This document shows positions 43,768 to 54,050 of a stretch of DNA of 64,000 nucleotides, piece after piece. The first letter of the stretch is position 1. The number at the start of each line of letters is the position of its first letter. Source of the stretch: Lolium rigidum. Its lineage: Eukaryota; Streptophyta; Magnoliopsida; Poales; Poaceae. Under the pieces are notes generated by a model. That model was given only the letters and a program-made list of their open reading frames with translations, did no database searches and was not told the origin of the DNA. The stretch lies in NCBI RefSeq assembly GCF_022539505.1, contig NC_061510.1, forward strand, positions 264,873,687 to 264,937,686, written 5' to 3'. A program made the translations under genes and the position numbers.

Positions 43768-44896
43768 GACCCTATCAAGTGCAAGCCAATGATCAGTACC
43801 CGGGTTTTACATGAACCTACTCAACTTTATAACAACAAAAGAGATGTCAGGTCTAGTCGCGCTCGCTAAGTACATGAGTGAGCCAACGATCTGAGAATAT
43901 CTCAATTGATCTATGGTAATCTCTGGTTATTCCGTAATGTCACATTGGGATCATAAGGTGTTGGAGAAGACTTGCTATCAATATATCCGAACCGGCTCAA
44001 GATCATCTCAACATAATGTGATTGTGTTAGAGTAATCCCCACTCTCATTCTTAATCAACTTGATATTAAGAACCACATAAGCTTCTCCCAGATCTTTCAT
44101 ATCAAAGCTATTTGATAAGAAAGACTTGACTTTGTTTATTACTTTCATGTTTGTACCAAAGATCAGAATATCATCCACATACAAACAAAGTATAACCCCT
44201 TCGCCCCCACCATAGCGACAGTAAACGCACTTGTCAGCCTCATTAACAGCAAAGCCTACATAAGTTAATTAAAGTTCTGTCAAACTTCTCATCACATTTC
44301 TTAGGTGCTTGTTTCAGGCCATATAAAGATTTCAGCAACTTGCACACCTTTATTTCTTCACCTTTTACTACAAACCCATCAGGCTGATCCATACAGATTT
44401 CCTCTTCGAACTCTCCATTAAGAAAAGTTGTCTTTACATCCATTTGATGAACGATAAGACCATAGGAGGCAGCCATGGACAGTAGTACTCGAACGGCGGT
44501 AAGTCTAGCGACGGGTGAATAGGTGTCGAAGTAATCTTTGCCTTCCATCTGTGTGTAGCCTTTCGCTACAAGCCGCGCCTTGTAATAGTACCATTAGGCG
44601 TTAGTTTCTTCTTGAACACCCATTTGCAGCCCACAGGCTTGCATCCATGGGGTCGTTCTGATAGCTCCCAAGTTCCATTAGAAATAATCGAGTATCATTA
44701 TGGACAACTTCATTGTAGCCATCTGCATCTGGAGATGCATATGCCTCTGCAATGGATGTGAGAGTGTCATCTACAAGGTACACAATGAAATCATCACCGA
44801 AGGATTTTGCAATCCTTTGTCTCTTGTTCCGTATATGAGCTTCATTATTGTCATCCTTCTTAGTAACATTGTCATGTGATTGTTCAAAATACTTGA
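43768..44896 (-). pseudogene. pol: Copia reverse transcriptase remnant, degenerate
   Basis: The frame 44548-44243 reads MEGKDYFDTYSPVARLTAVR, then VHQMDVKTTFLNGEFEEEIC, then KVCKLLKSLYGLKQAPKKCD. Downstream (43800-44240) the YVDD region is broken by stops and shifts; a D-D-I-L-I-like piece can be followed near 44165-44185. Upstream (44601-44896) is a broken linker. The piece ends abruptly at the start of the plus-strand gypsy LTR. Confidence 0.8.
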
Positions 44897-45450
44897 TGTG
44901 GGCATTACCCTTCGGGTACCCGACATTAGTCTACCTCCTCCGACCCAACTAGGGGCCCATGAAGATTGCCCAACAGCCAAGGTGTGGGCCTATACGTCGG
45001 TTCCATCAAAGGAGACCTACTTGAAGATGGATTCTTGACGAACAAGGCAAGAAGACGACGTACAAGGAAAGACTAGAATAGATCTTGTTGTAACCTAGTC
45101 GAGTTCGGACAGGACTCTCCGGACCTGGCCTGCTATATAAAGGCCAGGAGAGAGCCTGTTGAGACACAACTTCAATACGTAGAACCATCGCAAGTTGGAG
45201 CCAGAAACCTAGCATATTTGCCTCTCGGCGAGACAACCAACACAGCCTATCGGCTACCCCATTTTAACCCGATATACTCGATAATCAAGATCAGACAAGC
45301 AGGAAGTAAGGGTTTTACCTCATCGAGGGCCCCGAACCCGGGTAAATCTCTCTCCCCGTTTGTTTGGTATCCGATGTCTCGTGCTAGCATGCAAGATTCC
45401 GTCAACCCTAAGCCCCTCATGGTGGGCATAGTCGAGGAGCACCCTCGTCA
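44897..45450 (+). repeat. 5' LTR of the decayed gypsy element
   Basis: About 554 bp with a central TATA box (45133-45143). TG...CA ends as above. No second LTR is visible in the window, since the 3' half of the element is lost beyond the CACTA insertion. Confidence 0.75.
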
Positions 45451-46472
45451 ATTGGCGTCGTCTGTGGGGAACCTGCTGGTACAAGGCACTTCATCGGCTG
45501 CTTCGATCGTGTCGACTACGACTCCACCAGCATCTCCAACACCATCGTAGGGAACTCGATTCATTTCGGGTCCTTCGAGTTTACTCCGCACACTGACTCG
45601 TCGCGTTTGGCTTTCTCAGGCTTACGCGGCGGGTTAGATATGGCGTTCGGGAGCGTTCACTACTGCATCAACGCTGAGGGCATCCTTCGGCTGCCTGACC
45701 CGTTCGCCCTAGCACGTCAAGAACCATGGCTTCATCGACTGCTGCATCAACCACTTCATCCCCAATCACAGTCGATCTATCGGCTACGTTGTCAGCATCG
45801 ACTCCAACCTCTTCGCCATCGATGTCTTCACGTCATTCCACATCATCTATTCTGTTGGATCTGATGATTCTGCATCATCGGATCTGACGTCGTACTATTG
45901 CCTCAAATGCGACACTAGGAACGGGCTAGGCTCGGATGACACGCCTTTCGTCTACAGCGCCAAGTACTCCTCCAACAAAGAAAGCATCGACAACATCGCT
46001 AGGACAGCCACCTGGAGAGTGGCACATCACCAAATTTATGCTATCCTCAACCCTGTTAACGGAGGTGAACCCTCCGAAGGTGAACGTACCCCATGCGTTA
46101 GTCGTGGTGGACGCTGCAACATCAAAGCCAGCGCCAGCAATGATGATAGAGCTTACACAATCACTGAGGAAGAGTGGGAGATTACTCACAATGCTGTAGC
46201 AAATAACACTCGAGTTCCCTCAGGAGTTTTGGCAGGAACCCTCGACGCGTATCACAGTATTCTGGAGAGGAATCGGGTTCGATTAGCAAATGAACAAGAT
46301 GACCTCGGTCAACGCCGACAGGCAGCCGATCAATCAAGCGAACGACGAAGGGCATTGCCCTTGCATGGAAGCGCGTCTCGCAGCAACTAAGGCCCAGGGA
46401 GATTTCGATCGCGAATTCCTTGTCTTTCAGAAGCCGACGCAAGGGAGATCACTTCAAATCTCTCCAACTCTT
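45451..46472 (+). pseudogene. gag: Leader and N-terminal gag region, degenerate
   Basis: After the primer site the frames are short and broken. Coding-like pieces include STATPPSPTPS-type low complexity, GSDDSASSDLTSYYCLKCD and SIDNIARTATWRVAHHQIYA. No domain can be assigned with confidence; similar Ser/Pro-rich leaders are usual in this gypsy group. Confidence 0.45.
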
Positions 46473-47609
46473 TTATGACCATGGACACCATGGGCATGGT
46501 TAGGCCAAAAACTGTTGAAGGGGCAACAACGAATCTCGCAGCTTATCTGATCAACTACCAAACAACACCCAACGATCCAATGGCGCAAGCTCATCGGGGC
46601 GCTTTGGAAAGCCTCGCGATCCTTGGAGATAAACTCACCCCTAGGAAGGAGAAAAACTACGCATCAGGGCAGTGGATCTAAGCATCGCTCGAAAGATGCC
46701 TATGGCGATATTACACAGAGTAAGATTGACAAAGCTTGCCGGCGGCATGCTGCAAGGGAAGGCTATGATAGCGATGATTCCGAAGAAACTCAGGAGTACG
46801 ATGGAGAGCTCCAAGGTGCTGACTGTCTAAGCTACATTATTCGGGAGGCGGTTGCCAAGTATGATGGTCAGCAAGAACCAAGGTCTTGGATAGACGATTA
46901 TCTGCAAACCGTGATCTTACACAAAGGAAACCAAGTAGCGGCAATGCAATGCCTGCAACTCTACCTGAAAGATTTGGCACGAGCTTGGTTGAGAGGTCTG
47001 CCGAAGGGATCCATTAGGTCCTGGGAAGAGCTGGTCGATGCTTTCGTCAAGAATTTCTAGGCCACATACAAGAGGCCTGTTGGAATCGAAGAATTGCTCC
47101 ATTGCCAGCTGAAGCCGAAGGAATCATTGCACACATACATTGGACATTTTACTAAACTCCTAAATGCTACCGAAGATGTTTCTGTCGACAGGGCAATTGA
47201 TGCATTCAGTGATGGCATCCGACGCGAATCCTACATCGAAGAACTTGGCCGGAAGAAGTCGAAGACTATTACCAAGCTTATGGAGATTGCTAATAGTTGG
47301 GCTGATGGAGAACACCACGTGCGGAAGCCACGCCCACGCAGTGATGACGATGATGATGACCAGAAGCATGACTCAGGTCATCGGCGTGATCTCCGCAAAA
47401 AAAGAAGAGACCGTGGGTACGAAACCTTCGGCGACACCAACATTGTAGGTGTCGGGTATTCTGATAGACGTGATGATCGGTACGATGATCAGCGTGGTGA
47501 TAGGCGTGACGATCGTCGGGATGGTAACCGTAGCTGTTCTGAAGGAAATCGAGGCAACTATAGGGAACGACCACCACGGGTCCAGAGTTACCGTTTGCTG
47601 AACAATTAA
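46473..47609 (+). pseudogene. gag: gag of the decayed gypsy element
   Basis: The frames 46623-47060 and 47094-47609 together give a gag core: CLSYIIREAVAKYDGQQEPR, SWIDDYLQTVILHKGNQVAA, LYLKDLARAWLRGLPKGSIR, SWEELVDAFVKNF, stop TAG at 47058, then in phase KRPVGIEELLHCQLKPKESL and YIGHFTKLLNATEDVSVDRA. It ends in an Asp/Arg-rich tail (DRRDDRYDDQRGDRRDDRRD) and stops at 47607. One stop splits the core. Confidence 0.82.
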
Positions 47610-48158
47610 GTGATCCTTGTTGCATACACGCCTGCATCGACCCCAAGGACAACACCAAAAAGTCAAGTCATCTGCTCAGGAACTGCCGACAGTTTCTTGA
47701 TCTTCAGAAGTTCTATGAGTCGAATAAAGGGCAGACGCAGCTCCCGAACCCACCACCGCCACCTCAACATCAAGTTCAACAAATTCAAACTCGTGCCTCC
47801 AATGAAGCTTTTCCTCCACCTCGAGGGCGGATGAGCATGATTCATAAAACTGGCATCTCTAGAAGAGAGATGAAAAAGCTTACGCAAGAAATTAATCTTG
47901 CGGAGGGGACCATGGCTAACGTCCCAGAATTCATCGACTGGTCCGCGCAAAGCATCTTGTTCAACAGAGCCGACCATCCGATGTCTATTCCAAGGCCAGG
48001 TCATGCAGCTTTGGTAGTCGAAGCACAGATCAGAGGTTTCAATATGAGCAAAGTATTCATGTACGGTGGAAGTGGATTGAATCTGATATTCGCAAGCACA
48101 TTCAAGAATATGGGCATCACAGCCGATATGTTGCAGGAGTCTGATACATGTTTCCATG
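47610..48158 (+). pseudogene. pol: Gypsy protease N-terminal part, catalytic Asp replaced
   Basis: The frame 47831-48208 reads GISRREMKKLTQEINLAEGT, then VVEAQIRGFNMSKVFMYGGS, then NLIFASTFKNMGITADMLQE. The block MYGGSG occupies the place of the retropepsin D-G-G-S or D-T-G motif, with Tyr instead of the catalytic Asp, so the enzyme would be inactive. The homologous reading ends at FH (48158), where the hAT-like element begins, and continues at 56196. Confidence 0.8.
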
Positions 48159-49004
48159 CAGGGGTGGAGCTCCCCTTTGGGCAAGGTATGGCACCTTCCC
48201 TACCTTGATTTTTGGCAAACAATTGAGTATATATATGTATATGTGGTTATACCATTAGTTTTGTGCAGTTTTTGAAGAAAAAGAAAAAGAAAAAGAAGAT
48301 GTGGGCCGACAGGAAGAGAACAAGGAACAGAAATGGGCTTCCGTTCGCTGGGTTGTGCATGGCAAACTAGGAAACAGGGAATAAATGCAGGGATAGTCAG
48401 TCACGCCAGCCGCCAGGGATCGTGGGTGCGAGTCGTCCGCTCGGTCGTGAGAAGGAACCATGCCAAAGATCGTGAGTCCAATTTCTCCTATTTGTCTTCG
48501 ACGTGAGTCACGCTAGACGCGACGAGACGCGATCGTACTTTCATTGCTCCGCCGGCTGCCCAACGCCTGGCTGCTTTCTCACAACGAGATATCTCCAACT
48601 CCCCCGCCTCCGTCCAGGCTGCCCGGATGCACGCCCCTAGTCCTGCAATTCACGGGGCGCCACTAGCCTCTAGGTTTTCTCGAAGACTCGCGGAACTGTT
48701 TTTGAATTTGTACTCGAGATTTGAGAAGAACTAAGATGGACAAGAAGAGGAAGAATACTGCAGCTAAGGGGGAGGTACAATTGTCGGAGTTTTTGTCAAT
48801 TGTGATTTGTGAGCTCGGCAACATGGACGACAAACTATTAATGTGTTTCATGTTTTGGATTGCAAATCTTAAGACATATATTATGCCCCTTGCTAGGGCC
48901 AGCCGATCTAAACCAAGCACCATATTTGAAGATAGAGTTGCGCAACAAGATGTTCGATGGTTGGCTTAATAATTTGATGGTGTGATACATCGAGTGATGG
49001 ATAT
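48159..49004. mobile_element. hAT-like transposon, left part
   Basis: Left end CAGGGGTGGAGC at 48159, preceded by TSD TTTCCATG (48151-48158). The right end at 56187 is ...CTTCGCCACTG, followed by the same TTTCCATG (56188-56195). An 8-bp TSD and CAGxGGxG ends are typical of hAT. An AGAAAAAG-rich tract lies at 48276-48298. No transposase is present, so this is non-autonomous. It is split by the LTR element at 49005-55764. Confidence 0.8.
48721..48969 (+). CDS. Short ORF inside the hAT-like element, unknown
   Basis: An 82-codon frame with a basic N-terminus (MRRTKMDKKRKNTAAKGEVQ), a central hydrophobic segment (LLMCFMFWIANLKTYIMPLA) and an end at VRWLA. The upstream bases are exon-like, with a possible leader from 48460. 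It may be a captured gene piece or chance. No family recognised. Confidence 0.3.
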   Translation: MRRTKMDKKRKNTAAKGEVQLSEFLSIVICELGNMDDKLLMCFMFWIANLKTYIMPLARASRSKPSTIFEDRVAQQDVRWLA

Positions 49005-50719
49005 TGATGTCTACGGGTGCTTCTATTCTTGTAGACAGTGTTGGGCCTCCAAGAGCAGAGGTTTGTAGAACAGCAGCAAGTTTCCCTTAAGTGGATCACC
49101 CAAGGTTTATCGAACTCAGGGAGGAAGAGGTCAAAGATATCCCTCTCATGCAACCCTGCAACCACAAAGCAAGAAGTCTCTTGTGTCCCCAACACACCTA
49201 ATAGGTGCACTAGTTCGGCGAAGAGATAGTGAAATACAGGTGGTATGAATATATATGAGCAGTAGTAACGGCGCCAGAAAAGTGCTTGATGGCGTGTGGT
49301 TGATGGTGGTAATATTGCAGGAAGTACAGATGGAGTAAAACAATAAACAAGCAGCGATAGCAGTATTTAGGAACAAGGCCTAGGGATCATACTTTCACTA
49401 GTGGACACTCTCAACATTGATCACATAACAGAATAAATAGATAGATGCTAGACTCTACACTCTCTTGTTGGATGATGAACACCACAAACTGTGTAGGATT
49501 ACACGAACCCTCAATGCCGGAGTTAACAAGCTCCACAATATTCAATGTTCATGTTTGAATAACCTTAGAGTGCATGACAGATCAACATAACCAAACCAAG
49601 TACTAACATAGCATGCACACTGTGTCACCTTCACACTACGAAAGGAGGCATAGATCACATCAATACCATCATAGCAATAGTTAACTTCATAATCTACAAG
49701 AGATCACAATCATAGCCTACGCCAAGTACTACACGATGCACACACCGTCACCATTACACCGTGCAGGAGGAATAAACTACTTTAATAACATCACTAGAGT
49801 AGCACACGGATAAATTGTGATACAAAACACATTGCAATCATAAAGGGATATAAATAAGCACTTCACTATGCCATTCATAATAGTGAATAAGTATTCTGTG
49901 AAATATAGCCTAAGAGACCCACATGGTGCACACACTGTCACCTTTACACACGTGGGACAAGGAGTCTCCGGAGATCACATAAGTAAAACCCACTTGACTA
50001 GCATAATGACATCTAGATTACAAGCATCATCATATGAATCTCAATCATGTAAGGCAGCTCATGAGATTATTGTATTGAAGTACATAGGAGAGAGATTAAC
50101 CACATAGCTACCGGTACAGCCCCGAGCCTCGATGGAGAACTACGCCCTCCTCATGGGAGATAGCAGCGTTGATGAAGATGGCGGTGGTGTCGATGGAGAA
50201 GCCTTCCGGGGGCACTTCCCCGTCCCGGCTGCGTGCCGGAACAGAGACTCCTGTCCCCCAGATCTTGGCTTCGCGATGGCGGCGGCTCTGGAAGGTTTCT
50301 CGTACCGTGGCTTTTTCGTGTCGAGGTTTTAGGTCAGGGACCTTTTTATAGGCGAAGAGGCGGAGTCGGAGAGGCGACGAGGTGGTGACACACTAGGGGG
50401 GCGCGCCCCCCCCCTAGGCCGCGCCGCCCTATCATCTGGGTGCCCAGTGGCCCCCCTCTGGCGACTCTCGGGTGTTCTGGAATCTTCGTGGAAAAATAGG
50501 ATGCTGGGCGTTGATTTCGTCCGATTCCGAGAATATTTCCTTACTAGGATTTCTGGAACCAAAAACAGCAGAAAACAGGAACTGGCCCTTCGGCATCTCG
50601 TCAATAGGTTAGTTCTGGAAAACGCATAAATATGACATATAATGTGTATAAAACATGTAGATATCATCAATAATGTGGCATGGAACATAAGAAATTATCG
50701 ATACGTCGGAGACGTATCA
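49005..50719 (-). repeat. 3' LTR of the non-autonomous element
   Basis: 1,715 bp. On the minus strand it starts TGATACGTCTCCGACGTATC, which contains an 8-bp inverted repeat (GATACGTC/GACGTATC), and ends GTCTACAAGAATAG...GTAGACATCA, which contains a TGTCTAC/GTAGACA inverted pair. TATA box CCTATAAAAAGG on the minus strand at about 50341-50352. Confidence 0.95.
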
Positions 50720-51370
50720 GCATCCCCAAGCTTAGTTCCTGCTCGTCCCGAGCAGGTAAACGATAACAAAGATAATTTCTGGAGTGACATGCCATCATAA
50801 CCTTGATCATACTATTGTAAACATATGTAATGAATGCAGCGATAAAAACAATGGTAATGACATGAGTAAACAAATGAATCATAAAGCAAAGACTTTTCTT
50901 GAATAGTACTTAAAGACAAGCATCAATAAGTCTTGCATAAGAGTTAACTCATAAAGCAATAAATCAAAGTAAAGGTATTGAAGCAAAACAAAGGGAGATT
51001 AAGTTTCAGCGGTTGCTTTCAACTTATAACATGTATATCTCATGGATAATTGTCAACATAGAGTAATATAACAAGTGCAATATGCAAGTATGTAGGAATC
51101 AATGCACAGTTCACACAAGTGTTTGCTTCTTGAGATGGAGAGAAATAGGTGAACTGACTCAACATAAAAGGTAAAAGAATGGCCCTTCGCAGAGGAAGCA
51201 TTGATTGCTATATTTGTGCTAGAGCTTTGGTTTTGAAAACATAAAGAGAGCATAAAAGTAAAATTTTGAGAGGTGTTTCTTGTTGTCAACGAATGGTAGT
51301 GGGCACTCTAACCCCCTTGCCAGACAAACCTTCAAAGAGCGGCTCCCATGAATTATTTTTATTTTTGGGT

Positions 51371-51570
51371 GGCACTCCTTCCAACCTTTCTTTCACAAAC
51401 CATGGCTATCTGAATCCTTTGGTGCCTGCCAACAATCTCATACCATGAAGGAGTGCCTTTTTATTTTAGTTTTATTATGATGACACTCCTCCCCACCTTT
51501 GCTTTCTCAAGCCATGGCTAACCGAATCCTTCGGGTGCCGTCCAACAATCACATACCATGGAGGAGTGTC
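51371..51570 (-). repeat. Two tandem hairpin units with matching arms
   Basis: Unit 1 (51371-51457) has arms GGCACTCCTT and AAGGAGTGCC. Unit 2 (51482-51570) has arms GACACTCCTCC and GGAGGAGTGTC. The bodies are similar (CCATGGCTA...GAATCC...GGTGCC...CCAACAATC). Both sets of arms pair perfectly although they differ in sequence, which points to a conserved stem. A third unit with GACACTCCTCC/GGAGGAGTGTC arms is at 59988-60076 in a sister element. Confidence 0.8.
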
Positions 51571-53162
51571 TATTTAGGTTAATTAATTGGGACTGGGAAT
51601 CCCATTGCCAGCTCTTTTTGCAAAATTATTGGATAAGCGGATGAAGCCACTAGTCCATTGATGAAAGTTGCCCAACAAGAATGAAAGATAAACACCACAT
51701 ACTTCCTCATGACCTATAAAACATTGACACAAATCAGAGGTGATAAATTTAGAATTATTTAAAGGTAGCACTCAAGCAATTTACTTTGGAATGGCGGAGA
51801 AATACCATGTAGTAGGTAGGTATGGTGGACACAAATGGCATGGTGGTTGGCTCAAGGATTTTGGATGCATGAGAAGTATTCCCTCTCGATACAAGTTTTA
51901 GGCTAGCAAGGTTATTTGAAACAAACACAAGGATGAACCGGTGCAGCAAAACTCACATAAAAGACATATTGTAAACATTATAAGACTCTACACCGTCTTC
52001 CTTGTTGTTCAAAACTCAATACTAGAAATTATCTAGACTTTAGAGAGACCAAATATGCAAACCAAATTTTAGCAAGCTCTAGGTGTTTCTTCATTAATAG
52101 GTGCAAAGTATATGATGCAAGAGCTTAAACATGAGCACAACAATTGCCAAGTATCAAATTATTCAAGACATTTTAGAATTACTACATGTAGCATTTCCCG
52201 TTTCCAACCATATAACAATTTAACGAAGAAGATTCAACCTTCGCCATGAACATTAAAAGCTAAGAACACATGTGTTCATATGCAACAGCGGAGCGTGTCT
52301 CTCTCCCACACAAGAATGGATTTATTCAAACACAAACAAAAATAAAAGCAAACAGACGCTCCAAGTAAAGTACATAAGATGTGACCGAATAAAAATATAG
52401 TTTCAAGAGAAGAAACCTGATAAGTTGTCGATGAAGAAGGGGATGCCTTGGGCATCCCCAAGCTTAGATGCTTGAGTCTTCTTGAAATATGCAGGGATGA
52501 ACCATGGGGGCATCCCCAAGCTTAGACTCTTCACTCTTCTTGATCATAGTATATCATCCTCCTCTCTTGACCCTTGAAAACTTCCTCCACACCAAACTCG
52601 AAACAAACTCATTAGAGGGTTAGTGCATAATCAAAAATTCACATGTTCAGAGGTGACACAATCATTCTTAACACTTCTGGACATTGCACAAAGCTACTGG
52701 ACATTAATGAAACAAATAAATCCATCCAACATAGCAAAAGAGGCAATGCGAAATAAAAGGCAGAATCTGTCAAAACAGAACAGTCCGTAAAGACGAATTT
52801 TATTGAGGCACCAGACTTCCTCAGATGAAAATGCCCAAATTGAATGAAAGTTGCGTACATATCTGAGGATCACTCACGTAAATTGGCATAATTTTCTGAG
52901 TTACCTACGAGAGAATTAGGCCCAGATTCGTGACAGCAAGAAATCTGTTTCTCGCGCAGTAATCCAAATCTAGTATGAACCTTACTATCAAAGACTTTAC
53001 TTGGCACAACAATGCAATAAAACTAAGATAAGGAGAGGTTGCTACAGTAGTAACAACTTCCAAGACTCAAAATAAAAAACAAAATTACTGTAGTAAAATA
53101 AACACATGGGTTATCTCCCAAGAAGTGCTTTCTTTATAGCCATTAAGATGGGCTCAGCAGTT

Positions 53163-53885
53163 TTAATGATGCACTCGCAAAAAATAGTATTTGAAGCAAA
53201 AGAGAGCATCAAGAGGCAAATTCAAAATACATTTAAGTCTAACATGCTTCCTATGCATAGGAGTTTTATAAATAAACAAGTTCATGAAGAGCAAAGTGAC
53301 AAGCATAGGAAGATAAAACAAGTGTAGCTTCAAAAAAATTAGCACATAGAGAGGTGTTTTAGTAACATGAAAATTTCTACAACCATATTTTCCTCTCTCA
53401 TAATAACTTTCAGTAGCAACATGAGCAAACTCAACAATATAACTATCACATAAAGCATTCTTATCATGAGTCTCATGCATAAAATTATTACTACTCCCAA
53501 CATAAGCATAATCAATTTTATTAGTAATAGTAGGAGCAAATTCAACAAAGTAGCTATCATTATTATTTTCATCATCAAATATAGGAGGCATAGTATAATC
53601 ACAACAAAATTTACTCTCCATAGTAGGTGGCACCAAAAGACCACTATCATTATAATCATCATAAATAGGAGGCAAAGTATCATCAAAGAAAATTTTCTCC
53701 TCAATGCTTGGGGGACTAAAAAGATCATGAAAACCAGCTTCCCCAAGCTTAGAACTTTCTATATCATTATCAACAATGGTGTTCAAAGTGTTCATACTAA
53801 TATGTTCCATGGGTTTTTTAATTTTCGCATCAAACCATCCATGTCTTAAATCAGGAAATAGAATAAGAAGCTCATTGTTGTCCAT
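53163..53885 (-). CDS. 240-codon ORF of the non-autonomous element, unknown function
   Basis: It starts about 137 bases after the primer site, in the place of gag. The N-terminal two thirds are acidic with degenerate repeats: FFDDTLPPIYDDYNDSG, CCDYTMPPIFDDENNNDS, DSYFVEFAPT and again DSYIVEFAHV. Residues about 187-212 form a hydrophobic segment (LIFLKLHLFYLPMLVTLLFM) that could cross a membrane, followed by a basic tail (MHRKHVRLKCI). No zinc knuckle, gag or enzyme motif is visible. The frame is intact, with a clear Met start. It could be a degenerate gag, an accessory protein or a captured cellular gene. I do not recognise it. Confidence 0.65.
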   Translation of the reverse strand: MDNNELLILFPDLRHGWFDAKIKKPMEHISMNTLNTIVDNDIESSKLGEAGFHDLFSPPSIEEKIFFDDTLPPIYDDYNDSGLLVPPTMESKFCCDYTMPPIFDDENNNDSYFVEFAPTITNKIDYAYVGSSNNFMHETHDKNALCDSYIVEFAHVATESYYERGKYGCRNFHVTKTPLYVLIFLKLHLFYLPMLVTLLFMNLFIYKTPMHRKHVRLKCILNLPLDALFCFKYYFLRVHH

Positions 53886-54021
53886 TATGCCAAACTAGTG
53901 TAAACAAGAAACAAAAAGATGCAATTGCAGGATCTAAAGGAAATAGCTTCGAGCACACACACACAACGGCAACAGAAAAGTACTTTACCTGGGACCGAAG
54001 TATGAGTGCCTTTTTCCTTTC

Positions 54022-54040
54022 CTCCCCGGCAACGGCGCCA
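54022..54040 (-). other. Primer binding site complementary to tRNA-Asp
   Basis: The plus strand reads CTCCCCGGCAACGGCGCCA, matching the 3' end of plant tRNA-Asp(GUC) including CCA; the element strand is its complement. Ten bases separate it from the LTR. It is a primer site, not a tRNA gene. Confidence 0.85.
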
Positions 54041-54050
54041 GAAAATAGCT

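Larger units (their letters stand above)
44897..48158 (+). mobile_element. Decayed gypsy element, 5' LTR to protease (first part)
   Basis: The LTR begins TGTGGGCATTACCCTTCGGG at 44897 (a TGATGTGGG start at 44894 is also possible) and ends CCTCGTCA at 45450, with a TATA box CTATATAAAGG at 45133-45143. A primer-site-like ATTGGCGTCGTCTGTGGGG follows at 45451. The gag and the start of protease follow, and the reading is cut at 48158 by a hAT-like insertion and resumes at 56188. Many stops and shifts mark it as old. Confidence 0.85.
50720..54050 (-). other. Interior of the non-autonomous element
   Basis: 3.3 kb, AT-rich and, apart from the 240-codon ORF, noncoding. It contains the polypurine tract at the 50720 edge, an inverted repeat CCTGCTCG/CGAGCAGG (50738-50756), two hairpin units (51371-51457 and 51482-51570), a GGGGATGCC/GGCATCCCC hairpin (52439-52459) and extra copies of the polypurine-tract motif at 52452 and 52510. 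Confidence 0.85.

Noticed and set aside
54022..54040. A tRNA-Asp-like sequence ending in CCA
   Set aside because: Only the last 19 bases of the tRNA are present, placed ten bases from an LTR. It is a primer binding site, not a tRNA gene.
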